Source: Acinetobacter bereziniae LMG 1003 = CIP 70.12
GTDB lineage: Bacteria > Pseudomonadota > Gammaproteobacteria > Pseudomonadales > Moraxellaceae
DNA length: 64,000 nt
Direction of reading: 5' to 3'
NCBI RefSeq assembly: GCF_000368925.1
Contig: NZ_KB849755.1
Coordinates: 1,023,324 to 1,087,323 of the forward strand
Part shown: positions 17,776 to 27,320 of the stretch, piece by piece
How the letters are laid out: every line of letters begins with the position of its first letter
Position numbering within the stretch: the stretch's first letter is position 1
Program-made: the position numbers and the translations under genes
Notes under the pieces: model-generated
What the model was told of the DNA's origin: nothing
The model's database searches: none
What the model saw: the letters and a program-made list of their open reading frames with translations, nothing else

Positions 17776-18767
17776 AGCTTCAGCATGTTCCCATTTTATT
17801 GTATAGCCTGTCACTTATGGCAGGCTGTAGTAAGGTACAACCTGATCGCCCTTCACCACAGCAACAAACTCAATTGGCTCAACTTGGCACATTAAAGCAA
17901 TGCCAAGAATATTCAGGCTTACCAGAGGCGTGGGGGCAAAACCCAACCGCAGGAATGGTACGGATTCCCAAAGGTTCATTTCAGCTCGGTTCTAATCAAG
18001 CTTATCCAGACGAAATCAATTTTGGAGCAAAACAACGTCAGGTTGAAAGTTTCTGGATCGACCAAACGGAGGTTACCGTTGCCCAATTCTCCAGTTTTGT
18101 AAAGGCAACGGGCTACATCACAGATGCTGAAAAACAGCATCAAGCTGCTGTATTTTCTCCGAATAAGCAGACGCCTCAACAATGGTGGCAACTCAAAGCA
18201 GACTATACGTGGAAAAGTCCAAATGGTGCTAAAGGTCAAGCACCGCTGCCTGCTGAACCTGTTCGCTATGTCACTCAAAATGATGCCGAACATTATGCTG
18301 TTTGGTTGGGGCATGATTTACCCACAGAACAAGAATGGGAGTATGCTGCCAAAGCAGGATCGACCACAGATACACCATTACACCAAACACCAGAAGATGC
18401 ACATCAACACCCTCAAGCCAATTATTGGCAAGGTGAATTTCCATTTAATAACACACAAGCAGATCACTTTGAAGGCGTTGCTCCAGTGGGCTGTTATGCT
18501 GCAAATGCCTTTAAGTTGTTTGATATGATTGGCAATGTTTGGGAATGGACCTCATCTATTTATCGAGGGGCACACGATCAACACATGGGGAATTATGCAG
18601 ATCTTCGTCAACAGCGTATTGCGGGTACTCAGTACGTGATTAAAGGCGGTTCTTTTTTATGTGCTTCTAATTTTTGTTCTCGTTATCGCAACAGCAGTCG
18701 CTACCCTCAGGAGTTTGATTTGGCTGCGACACATGTTGGCTTTAGAACTGTTTTACGTGCACCTTAA
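17772..18767 (+). CDS. Formylglycine-generating enzyme (SUMF1/FGE family), exported lipoprotein
   Basis: 331 aa. Lipobox LMAGC (Cys19). FGE-sulfatase domain from about residue 55: GMVRIPKGSFQLGS, FWIDQTEVTVAQF, LPTEQEWEYAAK, IGNVWEWTSS, GGSFLCASNFCSRYR. Cys297 and Cys302 correspond to the copper-binding redox cysteine pair of true FGEs, which many non-catalytic FGE-domain proteins lack. It oxidises the sulfatase cysteine to formylglycine. The start overlaps the sulfatase stop (ATGA), so the genes are translationally coupled. An exported FGE is less usual than a cytosolic one. Confidence 0.88.
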   Translation: MKLQHVPILLYSLSLMAGCSKVQPDRPSPQQQTQLAQLGTLKQCQEYSGLPEAWGQNPTAGMVRIPKGSFQLGSNQAYPDEINFGAKQRQVESFWIDQTEVTVAQFSSFVKATGYITDAEKQHQAAVFSPNKQTPQQWWQLKADYTWKSPNGAKGQAPLPAEPVRYVTQNDAEHYAVWLGHDLPTEQEWEYAAKAGSTTDTPLHQTPEDAHQHPQANYWQGEFPFNNTQADHFEGVAPVGCYAANAFKLFDMIGNVWEWTSSIYRGAHDQHMGNYADLRQQRIAGTQYVIKGGSFLCASNFCSRYRNSSRYPQEFDLAATHVGFRTVLRAP

Positions 18768-18880
18768 ACGTGAAATAGATAAAAGCCATAGTTTTATAAA
18801 GCATAATGATCTATAAAATTATTTTTATATTTCAATCAGGTGTTTCATATCCATTCATTTTAGAATAATGAAACTGTATC

Positions 18881-19465
18881 GTCAAACTGCCTGATTATTC
18901 ATATAAGTGTTTTGATATAAATCCTGCATATTCAATGAACTTTATGGTTTGTCTTAACGTTCATTTTATTGATCTATTAGACCTCTTGCGAAAGTAGGTT
19001 TTTGGGTCATTTAGCTATATGCAATACCTTATATAGTCAAACCGCCTGATTATTCATACAAGGGATTTGGATGATTCATTTATTTTTTACTTTTGAATCA
19101 TAAACAGTCTTGCTATCACGAGGCGACATGGATGTCGCCATGTTGAGCGGGGGTATTAGGATGTACCCCTCGCTCAACAGAAGATTTTTGTTACTTTTCA
19201 TCTCTGAAAAGTAGAGTATCGCCTACGCAAAACAATTTAAACTTTAGAGCTAAAGCGTGGCAATGCAAGCTTTATATCATCAAACAATATATTGATCGCT
19301 TTAATTTTATTGATAAACAGAAATGATATTCTACTGTATGAATTTTTCAACAGATTAACTATATAACAAAGATCACAGCTGCTCAAATTTTGACTAACGC
19401 AAGAGGTCTATTGAAATTATATTTTACAGTATGCGTTTTTCAACAGACTGACGATATATCAAAAT
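18881..19465. repeat. Dispersed intergenic repeat, copy 1 (short outer copy, interrupted)
   Basis: The outer parts (18881-18978 and 19410-19465) match the beginning (GTCAAACTGCCTGATTATTC) and end (TTATTGATCT ... GAAATTATATT ... TTTTTCAACAGA) of the repeat at 24154-24558. They are separated by the inverted-repeat element at 18979-19409, which itself contains a second copy of the same repeat (19032-19365). No protein is encoded. Confidence 0.7.
18979..19409. mobile_element. 431-bp non-autonomous inverted-repeat element with 3-bp target duplication
   Basis: Perfect 12-bp terminal inverted repeats AGACCTCTTGCG (18979-18990) and CGCAAGAGGTCT (19398-19409), flanked by ATT on both sides (18976-18978, 19410-19412). 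There is no transposase. The interior holds a copy of the dispersed repeat. Removing the element restores continuity of the outer repeat. Ends of this type and size resemble relics of IS5-like elements, but the family assignment is tentative. Confidence 0.75.
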
Positions 19466-19550
19466 TAGGAAAATAATCATATTTATCAGTGGCTTGAAAT
19501 TTTATACAAAATTACTCAGCCATTCGAAAATGGCTGAGCAAAATAATGAC

Positions 19551-20357
19551 TTATTGACGAATGGATTGATTCAGTTTTTTAGCGAACTGTTGAAGATCAG
19601 CATGTTGGATGGTGGTTTTACCTTTACTGATGGCTTGGAATTGTTGCGCTGCGGTTTCCTGCATTTTGAGTTTTCCTGATGCTATGTTTTGGTCAAAGCG
19701 TTGCATAAACTCATCAACATATTCTTTCTCAGTCACAATATGATCACCGTTAGCATCAGTGGCAAAGTATTGCTTATCTCGTGCAGTCAAATAATCTCCA
19801 AGCGTGACATAGTTCTTTCCTTGACCATACTGTGTAATGAATTCTTGTGTATTGCTTGGCATAGGCATCGAAATCGGTAATTTCACTCTAAAACCATCAT
19901 GAGTTGCATTAGTGTTGTCTGATAATTTTGCATCCTCAGCATTAATCAAACCATCCTGATTTTTGTCAAACTGATTGAAGGTTTTTAGACCCGTTTCTTG
20001 AAATTCTTTCAAGGTCAATTTTTGATCTTTGTTGTTATCCAAAATACCGAAACGTACATGCGCCTGTTTTTCAGACATTTCACGACGCTGTTTCAGCAAG
20101 GGCTCTAAGCGTACTTGCTCAAATTGAACAAACTGCTGTTGCGTAACTTTTTTATTTCCCTTAAATAATTCAGCATAATCTTGAGGATATTGTTTAATCA
20201 AACTTGGAGCCGTTTGGTCTTTGTTGTTGGAGTGATAAAGCATATACAGTGCATATGCCTGCTGGTAAACATCCGTTTGCTCTAATGTTTCCGCAATGGT
20301 TGATACGGAACTGGTCATTGCTGTGATCGTTGCAATCAAGAGTGCCAATTTTTTCAT
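19551..20357 (-). CDS. Exported EF-hand protein
   Basis: 268 aa with a cleavable signal peptide (about residues 1-23, TIA-ET). Three canonical EF-hand loops are visible at about 107-118 (DNNKDQKLTLKE), 131-142 (DKNQDGLINAED) and 201-212 (DANGDHIVTEKE), so it should bind calcium in the periplasm. It lies 67 bp downstream of the TonB-dependent receptor on the same strand and may share its Fur-controlled transcript. The exact role is unknown; a calcium-dependent helper for the receptor or its ligand is only a guess from position. Confidence 0.8.
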   Translation of the reverse strand: MKKLALLIATITAMTSSVSTIAETLEQTDVYQQAYALYMLYHSNNKDQTAPSLIKQYPQDYAELFKGNKKVTQQQFVQFEQVRLEPLLKQRREMSEKQAHVRFGILDNNKDQKLTLKEFQETGLKTFNQFDKNQDGLINAEDAKLSDNTNATHDGFRVKLPISMPMPSNTQEFITQYGQGKNYVTLGDYLTARDKQYFATDANGDHIVTEKEYVDEFMQRFDQNIASGKLKMQETAAQQFQAISKGKTTIQHADLQQFAKKLNQSIRQ

Positions 20358-20424
20358 GTTTATATCCTTAAATATACGTATTTGCTGGATTAAAAAAAAC
20401 TTTCTAGCAGGTGATTAAAAAAAA

Positions 20425-22695
20425 TTAATATTTAAATTCAATACTTGCAACGACATTACGACCAGGTTCAGCAGCACGGTCAATCATACTTGCCTGATTT
20501 GCGCCGGTAAGCGTACCAACTGCGGCATAGTCCCAATACGTCTTATCAAAGATATTATTGAATGCTACATTCAGCTTGGTGAATTTGTTGACGTTCCAAT
20601 AAGCGGACAAATCAAAAACGGTATAACCTGCTACATTTTGATATTTAATATCATCCTGATAAGACGTGACGTCCTTAGTTGCCATTCTTCCGCCAACTGC
20701 TGTAGCTGTCATCCCTAATCCAAATACTTTATTCGGATCATCATAAGCAAACGTCAAGCTTCCCTTTTCTGGTTGAACTGAATTCACACCACTTTTGCCG
20801 CCATTTTTATTTTTTGCTGATCCTTTGGTTTTACCCGCAACCAATGCCAAGCTGTAGCCATCAGAGTTTGGAATAAACTGTCCTAAATCAATACGCGTAG
20901 ACAGTTCTCCTCCCCAAATCTGTGCATCAGCTAAATTCTCAGCTCTGTAGTAACCATAAGGATATTGTGGAGTTGTTCCATAGTTGTAATAGTCGATAAA
21001 ATCTTTGTATTTGGTATAAAACCCAGTCACATCAAATTTGATACCATCAATTGATGTATTTCTTAAACCCAATTCAAATGCATCACTGGTTTCTTTTTTC
21101 AAGTTAGAATTACCAATGACGATATAACTCGGATTTCCAGGTGTGGTTTGATAAACCCCACCAATTTCTGTTGGTGATGGGATTCGATTGCCTCTCGAAT
21201 ATTTTAAATAGCTATAATTACTCGGCGTAAATTGATAGCTGGCTGAAAAGCTCGGAGATACATAGTTATAGTCTTTCGCCTGAACATCGCTATAAGACGT
21301 GATCTCAGGTCTAAATTCTTGGCGCTCTATACGGACAGCAGGTGTTAAAATTAAATCACGTCCCAGCACATCTAGACTAAACTCATCTGATGCATAAGCA
21401 GAGTAACGTTTCAATTCAGAGTTTAAGAGATAACCACCTTGATAAATGCTTGAAATGGTTTGACCATTTCGTAAGTCAACTTTAGTACTGGCATATTCTT
21501 TCTTATCTGCTGCAATACCATATTTTAGCTTTTGATTTTTAAACTCTTTTTTAGCATCTATTTTTAAGCCGGTATTTTTCTCTTTATAAGTTGTTGAAAA
21601 ATCACGTGCAACTGTTGCACTGTTCATAAAGGCTGTCGCGGTATCATTATTCGATTCCTGATACCATATTTTGCTATTCAGTTGATCGAAAAGCTGGAAA
21701 TCATTTGGTTTATAGGTATGTAGAATACTGAATTGTGTTCGATCAATATCTTGGTGTTGTCTCGCATCACTTTTAAAATTAGAGAATAAGTTTGCAGCAA
21801 TATCCTTTGTGTCAGTTTTTTTCTTATAATAATCAGCGGTAAAATTCAGTTGATGTTGGTCTGATAAATTCCACAATAAACGTGTCAGCACCGCATCTGA
21901 AGTCCAATCTGATGGAAATGCAGGAGTTTTTGAGTTTGGCTTGGTTTCATTCCCTTCACGATGTGCGTAGGCGACAAGTGCTTTAACATCATCATTACCT
22001 ACAGCCCCAGTGACAGACGATAACCATGCTTGATCCGCAGAACTATAACCTGCTTTTGCAGTCCCTGCGACTGTTTTACCATCCACTAAATAATCTTCTG
22101 GTGATTTATTTTTAAATGAAACTCGACCACCGATACCATCTGTGGAAACATCAGTTGTGCCTGAAACAATATCTACTGTGGTGAACATTTCTGGCTCAAT
22201 ATAATCTCGACCAGCACCACGTTTACTCATACTTTTTGGTGGTACATAAGTACTCACCGTTGCATCTGCTAAATCAACCCCATCGACATCCAAACCGATT
22301 CTGTTTGCATCTATACCGCGGATGTTATAACTACTGGTTCCAGTTCCATCAAAAAAAGTTCCGCCACCACCAACAGAAAATGGCGCATTTACCAAGGGTA
22401 AATATTTCACGATACCCGCCATGTCTGTGACGCCCGTTTGATCCATGTTTTCTCGATTGATGGATGTCCGACTAACAGGTGCGTCATTTTCATACTGTGC
22501 ATAAACTGTAATCGTAGCTAAAGAATTATATTGATTATCAGATTTGGATTTTTCTAAACGATGTTCTTCTGCAAAACTGCCTGAACTTGCACCTGCTGCC
22601 ATCAATGCAAACAAACATAATGATAAATAACGCGGTTTTAACTCCAAACGGTGAGACTGAGCGGTTTGGTAAAGTTCAAAAGGATTTGCATTCAT
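20425..22695 (-). CDS. TonB-dependent outer-membrane receptor, hemoglobin/transferrin-type
   Basis: 756 aa from ATG 22693-22695. A longer start at 22734 would put the ATG inside the Fur box, so it is rejected. Extended signal region ending GSFAEEHR. TonB box-like ITVYAQ at the mature start. Plug domain with NIRGIDANRIGLDVDGV and VDIVSGTTDVSTDGIGG. The 22-strand barrel ends in the aromatic-terminated IEFKY. The plug wording resembles the TonB-dependent heme/hemoglobin/transferrin receptor group. It imports an iron source across the outer membrane, but the ligand is not determinable here. A 17/19 Fur site precedes it, so iron repression is expected. Confidence 0.88.
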   Translation of the reverse strand: MNANPFELYQTAQSHRLELKPRYLSLCLFALMAAGASSGSFAEEHRLEKSKSDNQYNSLATITVYAQYENDAPVSRTSINRENMDQTGVTDMAGIVKYLPLVNAPFSVGGGGTFFDGTGTSSYNIRGIDANRIGLDVDGVDLADATVSTYVPPKSMSKRGAGRDYIEPEMFTTVDIVSGTTDVSTDGIGGRVSFKNKSPEDYLVDGKTVAGTAKAGYSSADQAWLSSVTGAVGNDDVKALVAYAHREGNETKPNSKTPAFPSDWTSDAVLTRLLWNLSDQHQLNFTADYYKKKTDTKDIAANLFSNFKSDARQHQDIDRTQFSILHTYKPNDFQLFDQLNSKIWYQESNNDTATAFMNSATVARDFSTTYKEKNTGLKIDAKKEFKNQKLKYGIAADKKEYASTKVDLRNGQTISSIYQGGYLLNSELKRYSAYASDEFSLDVLGRDLILTPAVRIERQEFRPEITSYSDVQAKDYNYVSPSFSASYQFTPSNYSYLKYSRGNRIPSPTEIGGVYQTTPGNPSYIVIGNSNLKKETSDAFELGLRNTSIDGIKFDVTGFYTKYKDFIDYYNYGTTPQYPYGYYRAENLADAQIWGGELSTRIDLGQFIPNSDGYSLALVAGKTKGSAKNKNGGKSGVNSVQPEKGSLTFAYDDPNKVFGLGMTATAVGGRMATKDVTSYQDDIKYQNVAGYTVFDLSAYWNVNKFTKLNVAFNNIFDKTYWDYAAVGTLTGANQASMIDRAAEPGRNVVASIEFKY

Positions 22696-22719
22696 GCGGG
22701 AGAAGCCTTTTATTAAAAT

Positions 22720-22738
22720 GATATTGATAATCATTAAC
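22720..22738 (-). promoter_or_regulatory. Fur box
   Basis: GATATTGATAATCATTAAC matches the 19-bp Fur consensus GATAATGATAATCATTATC at 17 of 19 positions. It lies 25 bp upstream of the chosen receptor start, so Fur-Fe(II) binding would block transcription when iron is sufficient. Confidence 0.85.
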
Positions 22739-23128
22739 CATGTGTATTTTTGCTTTAGCCCATCGTAGAAAACTTAATCCCATACGAATTACAAATAGAC
22801 ACACAACTTAATAAATGAGAATAATAATCAATTAGATTATTATTTACAATATGCATTTTTTATGTTTGAACTTCAAAATAAAGATAAGTCACTCAATTTT
22901 CTCACTTTAATCATTCATAAATGCTAAACAAAACAACATTTTATTTAAAATAATTTAAATATAATCACCATAATTTAAACATTAAAAATAACATCAACAG
23001 GATGTAAAACCAGCATATTTTTCGGAATTTGGGCAGTATCGCCGATGAATCTAACACACAATCACAATAAAATTGCTTGGCGCAAATTCGAATTTTCTGC
23101 TCAATGTTTTTTTATTGCTCGCTGTTAT
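22739..23128. other. Intergenic region without recognised features
   Basis: About 390 bp, very AT-rich, between the receptor promoter and the 3' end of dsdC. The receptor promoter must lie at its left edge. No ORF, strong hairpin or repeat was recognised. Confidence 0.4.
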
Positions 23129-24058
23129 TCAATGGGTTGATTGTTTTTTCACAAGCTCTAATAGCCAATCAGTAAGCGCTTTGACTTTGGGTAATACATT
23201 ATTTTTTAATGAAACGAGATAATAATGCTGTTCACATTTCAACTCCATGTTTTGAAATGGCATAATCAGCACACCATTTTTTAAGTCATTTTCAATTAAT
23301 TTTTTGCGTCCCATTGCCATCCCTAAATGATTTTTTGCAGCAGTCAATGCAAGGTCAGAACGATCAAAACTTAACTGAGCTAGATGTTCTATAGGAACGC
23401 GAAAATGTTGTGCCCAGCTATTCCATTCTTCTGTTCCTGTGCCATTACTCCATGCCTGACAATCATGCAACAATGTACAATCTTTTAACTTCTCTAAGTT
23501 ATTGTTCAATTTAATCTTTTCAGCATACTCAGGACTGCATACAGGAATAATTGATTCATCCATTAAATATTGATAATTCAGTTGAGTAGAAGGTTGATGA
23601 TCAAAATACAAGGCAAGATCAATTCCAGTACGCTGAAAATTCACATTTTCATTACCTGTCAAAATTGAAAGTTGAATATGGGGATAACGCTGAACAAAAT
23701 CAGGCAAATGGGGTAATAACCAGCACTGTGCGATTGATGGTCTTGCATATAAGGTCAAAGCACCAACCAAAGACTGATTTTTTAATGCATTGATTTCACT
23801 ATTTAATACATCTAGAGAATACTGTAAAGCATCGAGAATCCGTGTTCCTTCAGGTGTAAGCTTCACTTTACGATGCAATCGTAAAAACAGTTTGATCTCG
23901 AGTTCTTTTTCTAACTGGTTTATTTGATGACTCACAGCACTCGGTGTTAAAAACAGTTCTTCTGCTGCCAAAGCAAAAGATTCATGCCGCGCTGCAACTT
24001 CGAATGTATAAAGCTTGGAAAATTGAAAACCCGTTAGATTTTTATGTGCGTTGTTCAT
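23129..24058 (-). CDS. dsdC: LysR-type activator of D-serine catabolism
   Basis: 309 aa. N-terminal winged HTH with a pattern very close to E. coli DsdC (FEVAARHESFALAAEELFL, PSAVSHQINQLEKELEIKLF), and a C-terminal effector domain with the DsdC-like stretches RPSIAQCWLLPHLPDF, LTGNENVNFQRTGIDLALYF and SNGTGTEEWNSWAQH. It binds D-serine and activates dsdA. It is divergent from dsdA, as in enterobacteria. Here the gap is over 700 bp because a dispersed repeat lies between them. The assignment rests on the recognisable whole-length resemblance. Confidence 0.88.
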   Translation of the reverse strand: MNNAHKNLTGFQFSKLYTFEVAARHESFALAAEELFLTPSAVSHQINQLEKELEIKLFLRLHRKVKLTPEGTRILDALQYSLDVLNSEINALKNQSLVGALTLYARPSIAQCWLLPHLPDFVQRYPHIQLSILTGNENVNFQRTGIDLALYFDHQPSTQLNYQYLMDESIIPVCSPEYAEKIKLNNNLEKLKDCTLLHDCQAWSNGTGTEEWNSWAQHFRVPIEHLAQLSFDRSDLALTAAKNHLGMAMGRKKLIENDLKNGVLIMPFQNMELKCEQHYYLVSLKNNVLPKVKALTDWLLELVKKQSTH

Positions 24059-24153
24059 GCATTTTCCTTTAGACCTTGAATTAAACTTTTATGCAATAGC
24101 TGATCCTGTTTGGTGACCGACATTGATCATACAGCATTGATTTAAAATCAAAA

Positions 24154-24558
24154 TATAGTCAAACTTCCTGATTATTCATACCAGTGATTTGATATTAATC
24201 ATTTATTCCAAATGAACTCTATATCGTTTATACGAATTTTTAGAAACTTTGGATGATTCGTATATTTTTCACTTTTGAATCATAGATGGTCTTGCTATCG
24301 TGAGCTGACTTGAATGTCGCCATGTTAAGCGGGGATAAATGAGCAAAAACAAAGCACTGCGTTGTTTGCAGCGCAAGAATACGATTCTACTAAAAATGGA
24401 TTGATCAAAGTGAAGTATCGTCTACGTAAATCGATTTAAAGGTTAGCCATAAAGCGTGGCATTACAAGCTTTATATCATCAAATAAAATATCTATCGCAT
24501 CAATTTTATTGATCTAGAAATTATATTGACTCTATGAGTTTTTCGCAGATTGACTATA
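24154..24558. repeat. Dispersed intergenic repeat, copy 2 (uninterrupted)
   Basis: About 400 bp in the dsdC-dsdA gap. It aligns with 19032-19365 and 27610-28252: starts TATAGTCAAA..CCTGATTATTCAT, has CACTTTTGAATCATA, GATGTCGCCATG.TA/TGAGCGGGG, CGTGGCA.T.CAAGCTTTATA, and ends TTTTTC..CAGATTGACTATA. No coding capacity. This is the longest copy without an insertion. Confidence 0.75.
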
Positions 24559-24780
24559 AAACATCATCCCAATGTGTTCACTGTTCACATGAATGAGTTT
24601 AATGCATAGATCAAATTTCTTCGTTTGACAGATTTTTCAAATTTAACTTCAATAGCCCAATCATCAAAGCTTGATCATACAAGCACATGCTACGAAAATG
24701 ATTTCGAAGTAAGTGCAAGATAATTGAAAACGATTGACTGATCTATGGCGACTTGCACAGATGATCTCAGGAATACTTTT

Positions 24781-26127
24781 ATGGATGCTCAACATATTCA
24801 CCAATTGATCACTCAATATCCTATTGTTGCTGATCTCATTTCTTTAAAAGAAACGATATGGTTCAATCCAAATTTTACATCACTTGCAGAGGGTCTGCCT
24901 TATGTTGGATTGACTCAAAAAGATATAGATGATGCCAGTGACCGCTTAACTCGTTTTGCCCCTTATTTAATGCACGCCTTCCCAGAAACAAAGCCCTCCA
25001 AAGGCATTATAGAATCAGAACTGGTAAGCATTGCAAATATGCAACAACGATTAGAACAACATTATGGGCAATCAATACCAGGACAACTCTGGCTAAAGAA
25101 AGATAGCCATCTCCCGATCTCGGGTTCGATTAAAGCACGGGGCGGGATTTATGAAGTGCTTTATCATGCTGAAAAACTTGCCATTCAAGCAGGGTTATTG
25201 ACGTATGAAGATGACTATACAAAACTGGCTAGCCCAACATTTAAAACCTTTTTCAGCCAATACAGTATTGCTGTCGGCTCCACAGGAAATCTAGGTCTTT
25301 CGATTGGAATCATGAGTGCTCAACTTGGTTTCGATGTGACTGTACATATGTCAGCAGATGCACGCCAATGGAAAAAAGATAAATTACGCGCGCACAATGT
25401 GACGGTAATTGAATATGCCGAAGACTATGGTGTCGCCGTCGAGGAAGGTCGAAAATTAGCGCAGAATAATCCAAATTGTTTTTTCATTGATGATGAAAAC
25501 TCACAAACACTCTTCTTAGGTTATTCGGTTGCTGGACAACGTTTAAAAAAACAATTAAATGAAAAAAATATTCTTGTCGACCAAGAACATCCGTTATTTG
25601 TCTACTTACCCTGTGGTGTTGGTGGAGGTCCGGGTGGTGTCGCATTTGGTTTAAAAATGGCATTTGGTGATCATGTGCACTGTATTTTTGCTGAGCCGAC
25701 CCATTCACCATGCATGTTGCTTGGTGTCGCGACAGGGTTGCATGATGAAATATCAGTTCAAGCATTAGGCATTGATAATATCACTGCTGCGGATGGTCTT
25801 GCGGTTGGACGAGCATCGGGTTTTGTTGGACGTGCCATGCAACGATTGCTGGATGGGTTTTATACATTGAGCGATGAAAGCATGTATCTCTTGTTAGGGC
25901 TGCTCAATGATTCTGAACAACTGAAATTGGAACCTTCAGCACTGGCAGGCATGCTTGGACCAATTTTGATCCATCAACAGCAAAACTATGCAACGCTCCA
26001 TCAGCTTAGTCAAAAACAATTCAAAAATGCCAATCATATTATTTGGGGAACTGGCGGAGGTATGGTTCCTGAAGAAGAGATGGAAAAGTATTTGGCTAAG
26101 GCACATACTTTAAACGATAAAGGATAG
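24781..26127 (+). CDS. dsdA: D-serine dehydratase (D-serine ammonia-lyase)
   Basis: 448 aa from ATG 24781. A longer frame begins at 24745, but AGGAA is correctly spaced before 24781, and this start places the PLP lysine (GSIKARGG) at residue 118, the same number as in E. coli DsdA. A glycine-rich phosphate loop (PCGVGGGPGGV) is present. It is a fold-type II PLP enzyme converting D-serine to pyruvate and ammonia, so it detoxifies and uses D-serine. Regulated by the divergent dsdC. No dsdX transporter is adjacent. Confidence 0.93.
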   Translation: MDAQHIHQLITQYPIVADLISLKETIWFNPNFTSLAEGLPYVGLTQKDIDDASDRLTRFAPYLMHAFPETKPSKGIIESELVSIANMQQRLEQHYGQSIPGQLWLKKDSHLPISGSIKARGGIYEVLYHAEKLAIQAGLLTYEDDYTKLASPTFKTFFSQYSIAVGSTGNLGLSIGIMSAQLGFDVTVHMSADARQWKKDKLRAHNVTVIEYAEDYGVAVEEGRKLAQNNPNCFFIDDENSQTLFLGYSVAGQRLKKQLNEKNILVDQEHPLFVYLPCGVGGGPGGVAFGLKMAFGDHVHCIFAEPTHSPCMLLGVATGLHDEISVQALGIDNITAADGLAVGRASGFVGRAMQRLLDGFYTLSDESMYLLLGLLNDSEQLKLEPSALAGMLGPILIHQQQNYATLHQLSQKQFKNANHIIWGTGGGMVPEEEMEKYLAKAHTLNDKG

Positions 26128-26228
26128 TACCACCGTTCTTTATCATTCGATTTGAGCACACAATGTGGGGCATATTCGATCCATGATTTCATTACCGGAT
26201 ATCCCCCCTTTATTATTTTTGAGATTGA

Positions 26229-26279
26229 TTAAACAACTCCTCCATTTACCCGAAGCACTTGAGCATTTATCCAATTACA
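26229..26279 (-). pseudogene. C-terminal scrap of a short-chain dehydrogenase
   Basis: The minus strand reads NWINAQVLRVNGGVV and a stop, which closely matches the usual C-terminal end of SDR enzymes (W..GQ..R.NGG). Nothing upstream in frame continues the enzyme. It is the last trace of a deleted gene in the 325-bp gap between dsdA and the hydrolase gene. The rest of that gap holds nothing recognised. Confidence 0.55.
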
Positions 26280-26453
26280 ATAAATAAAACTCAACTAAAT
26301 TCAAGCTCTCCAGCCTCTTTCGTTCACATCGTTTTCGCAATTGCATGAGTCAGTTGGAGTTCTTTTAAGAAATGTTTGCATAATTTCTAGACCAGTCATA
26401 TTGAGCGTATCAATGTATTTATCCTAATGAATAAGTTAAGCTAAACCCTCATG

Positions 26454-27320
26454 CTATTGAATAAATGTAGATTGTTCAGGTGAAATGCCAATCTTTACTT
26501 TGCTTTGCGCGACAATTTCAGATTCGTCTGTATCATTCGGATGAAAGTCAAAATGATAATAAGAGAAAAATTGAGGAATAAGCTTTCGATAGGACTGCAT
26601 TGCAAAACCTGCAAACTTTACCCAAGACTTAATATTCCATAATTGCTTGTCTCTCGACATCAATACCATTTGATAGATATTTGAAAAAGCAGTAATCAGC
26701 ACCAAACTAAAGGTGAAAATAGCGACTCGAGGAATATAGGCATCTAAACCTTTTCCATATAAATATTCGTACATATCATATGCCACAGCCTTATGTTCAG
26801 TTTCTTCTACACTATGCCAAAGCCATAAGTTACGAATCGTGGTGTCTGTCATTAACTCATTGACATTTTTCATCATTTCCACCACAAGAACTGCTGTATA
26901 ATGTTCCAAACCAACCGTAACCAATAGATTCCATTTTTTCGGAAAAATCTGCTCTATCGCTTTGAGTATTATCCCAGTCACCTTTTCTAAAGATTCAGGA
27001 TCTAAACCATATTGTTGAGCGCTGACATGAAAAGCGTGATGTTCTTTAGAATGCATGGCTTCTTGACCAATAAATGCGCCAATATCACGGTCTAATTTTG
27101 GATTGCTTTTCACCTTGTCTCTTAATGCACGTACTGAGCGAACAAAATAAGACTCACCTTCTGGAAACAAAGTGGATAGACCTGTGAAGTAATGCGTAAA
27201 AGTTGGTTCATTATTACACCAATATTTAGGCATATCCTGAAACTCATAATCCATACGGCGTACTGGAAATGATGCAGGTATTTTTTGCTTTGATTTTTCT
27301 ATCGCTGCTGATGTAGACAT
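26454..27320 (-). CDS. Predicted metal-dependent hydrolase (COG3687 type)
   Basis: 288 aa. It contains histidine/glutamate motifs of this ferritin-like, probably dinuclear metal family: IGQEAMHSKEHHAFH in the first half and WHSVEETEHKAVAYDMYE in the second, with a hydrophobic helix at about 195-220 (IFTFSLVLITAFSNIY). The family is annotated only as a putative metal-dependent hydrolase, and its substrate is unknown. It stands alone between two repeat-bearing gaps. Confidence 0.8.
   Translation of the reverse strand: MSTSAAIEKSKQKIPASFPVRRMDYEFQDMPKYWCNNEPTFTHYFTGLSTLFPEGESYFVRSVRALRDKVKSNPKLDRDIGAFIGQEAMHSKEHHAFHVSAQQYGLDPESLEKVTGIILKAIEQIFPKKWNLLVTVGLEHYTAVLVVEMMKNVNELMTDTTIRNLWLWHSVEETEHKAVAYDMYEYLYGKGLDAYIPRVAIFTFSLVLITAFSNIYQMVLMSRDKQLWNIKSWVKFAGFAMQSYRKLIPQFFSYYHFDFHPNDTDESEIVAQSKVKIGISPEQSTFIQ

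Noticed and set aside
22696..22734. Earlier start for the TonB-dependent receptor
   Set aside because: It would place the start codon in the Fur box and add hydrophobic residues before the usual signal region.
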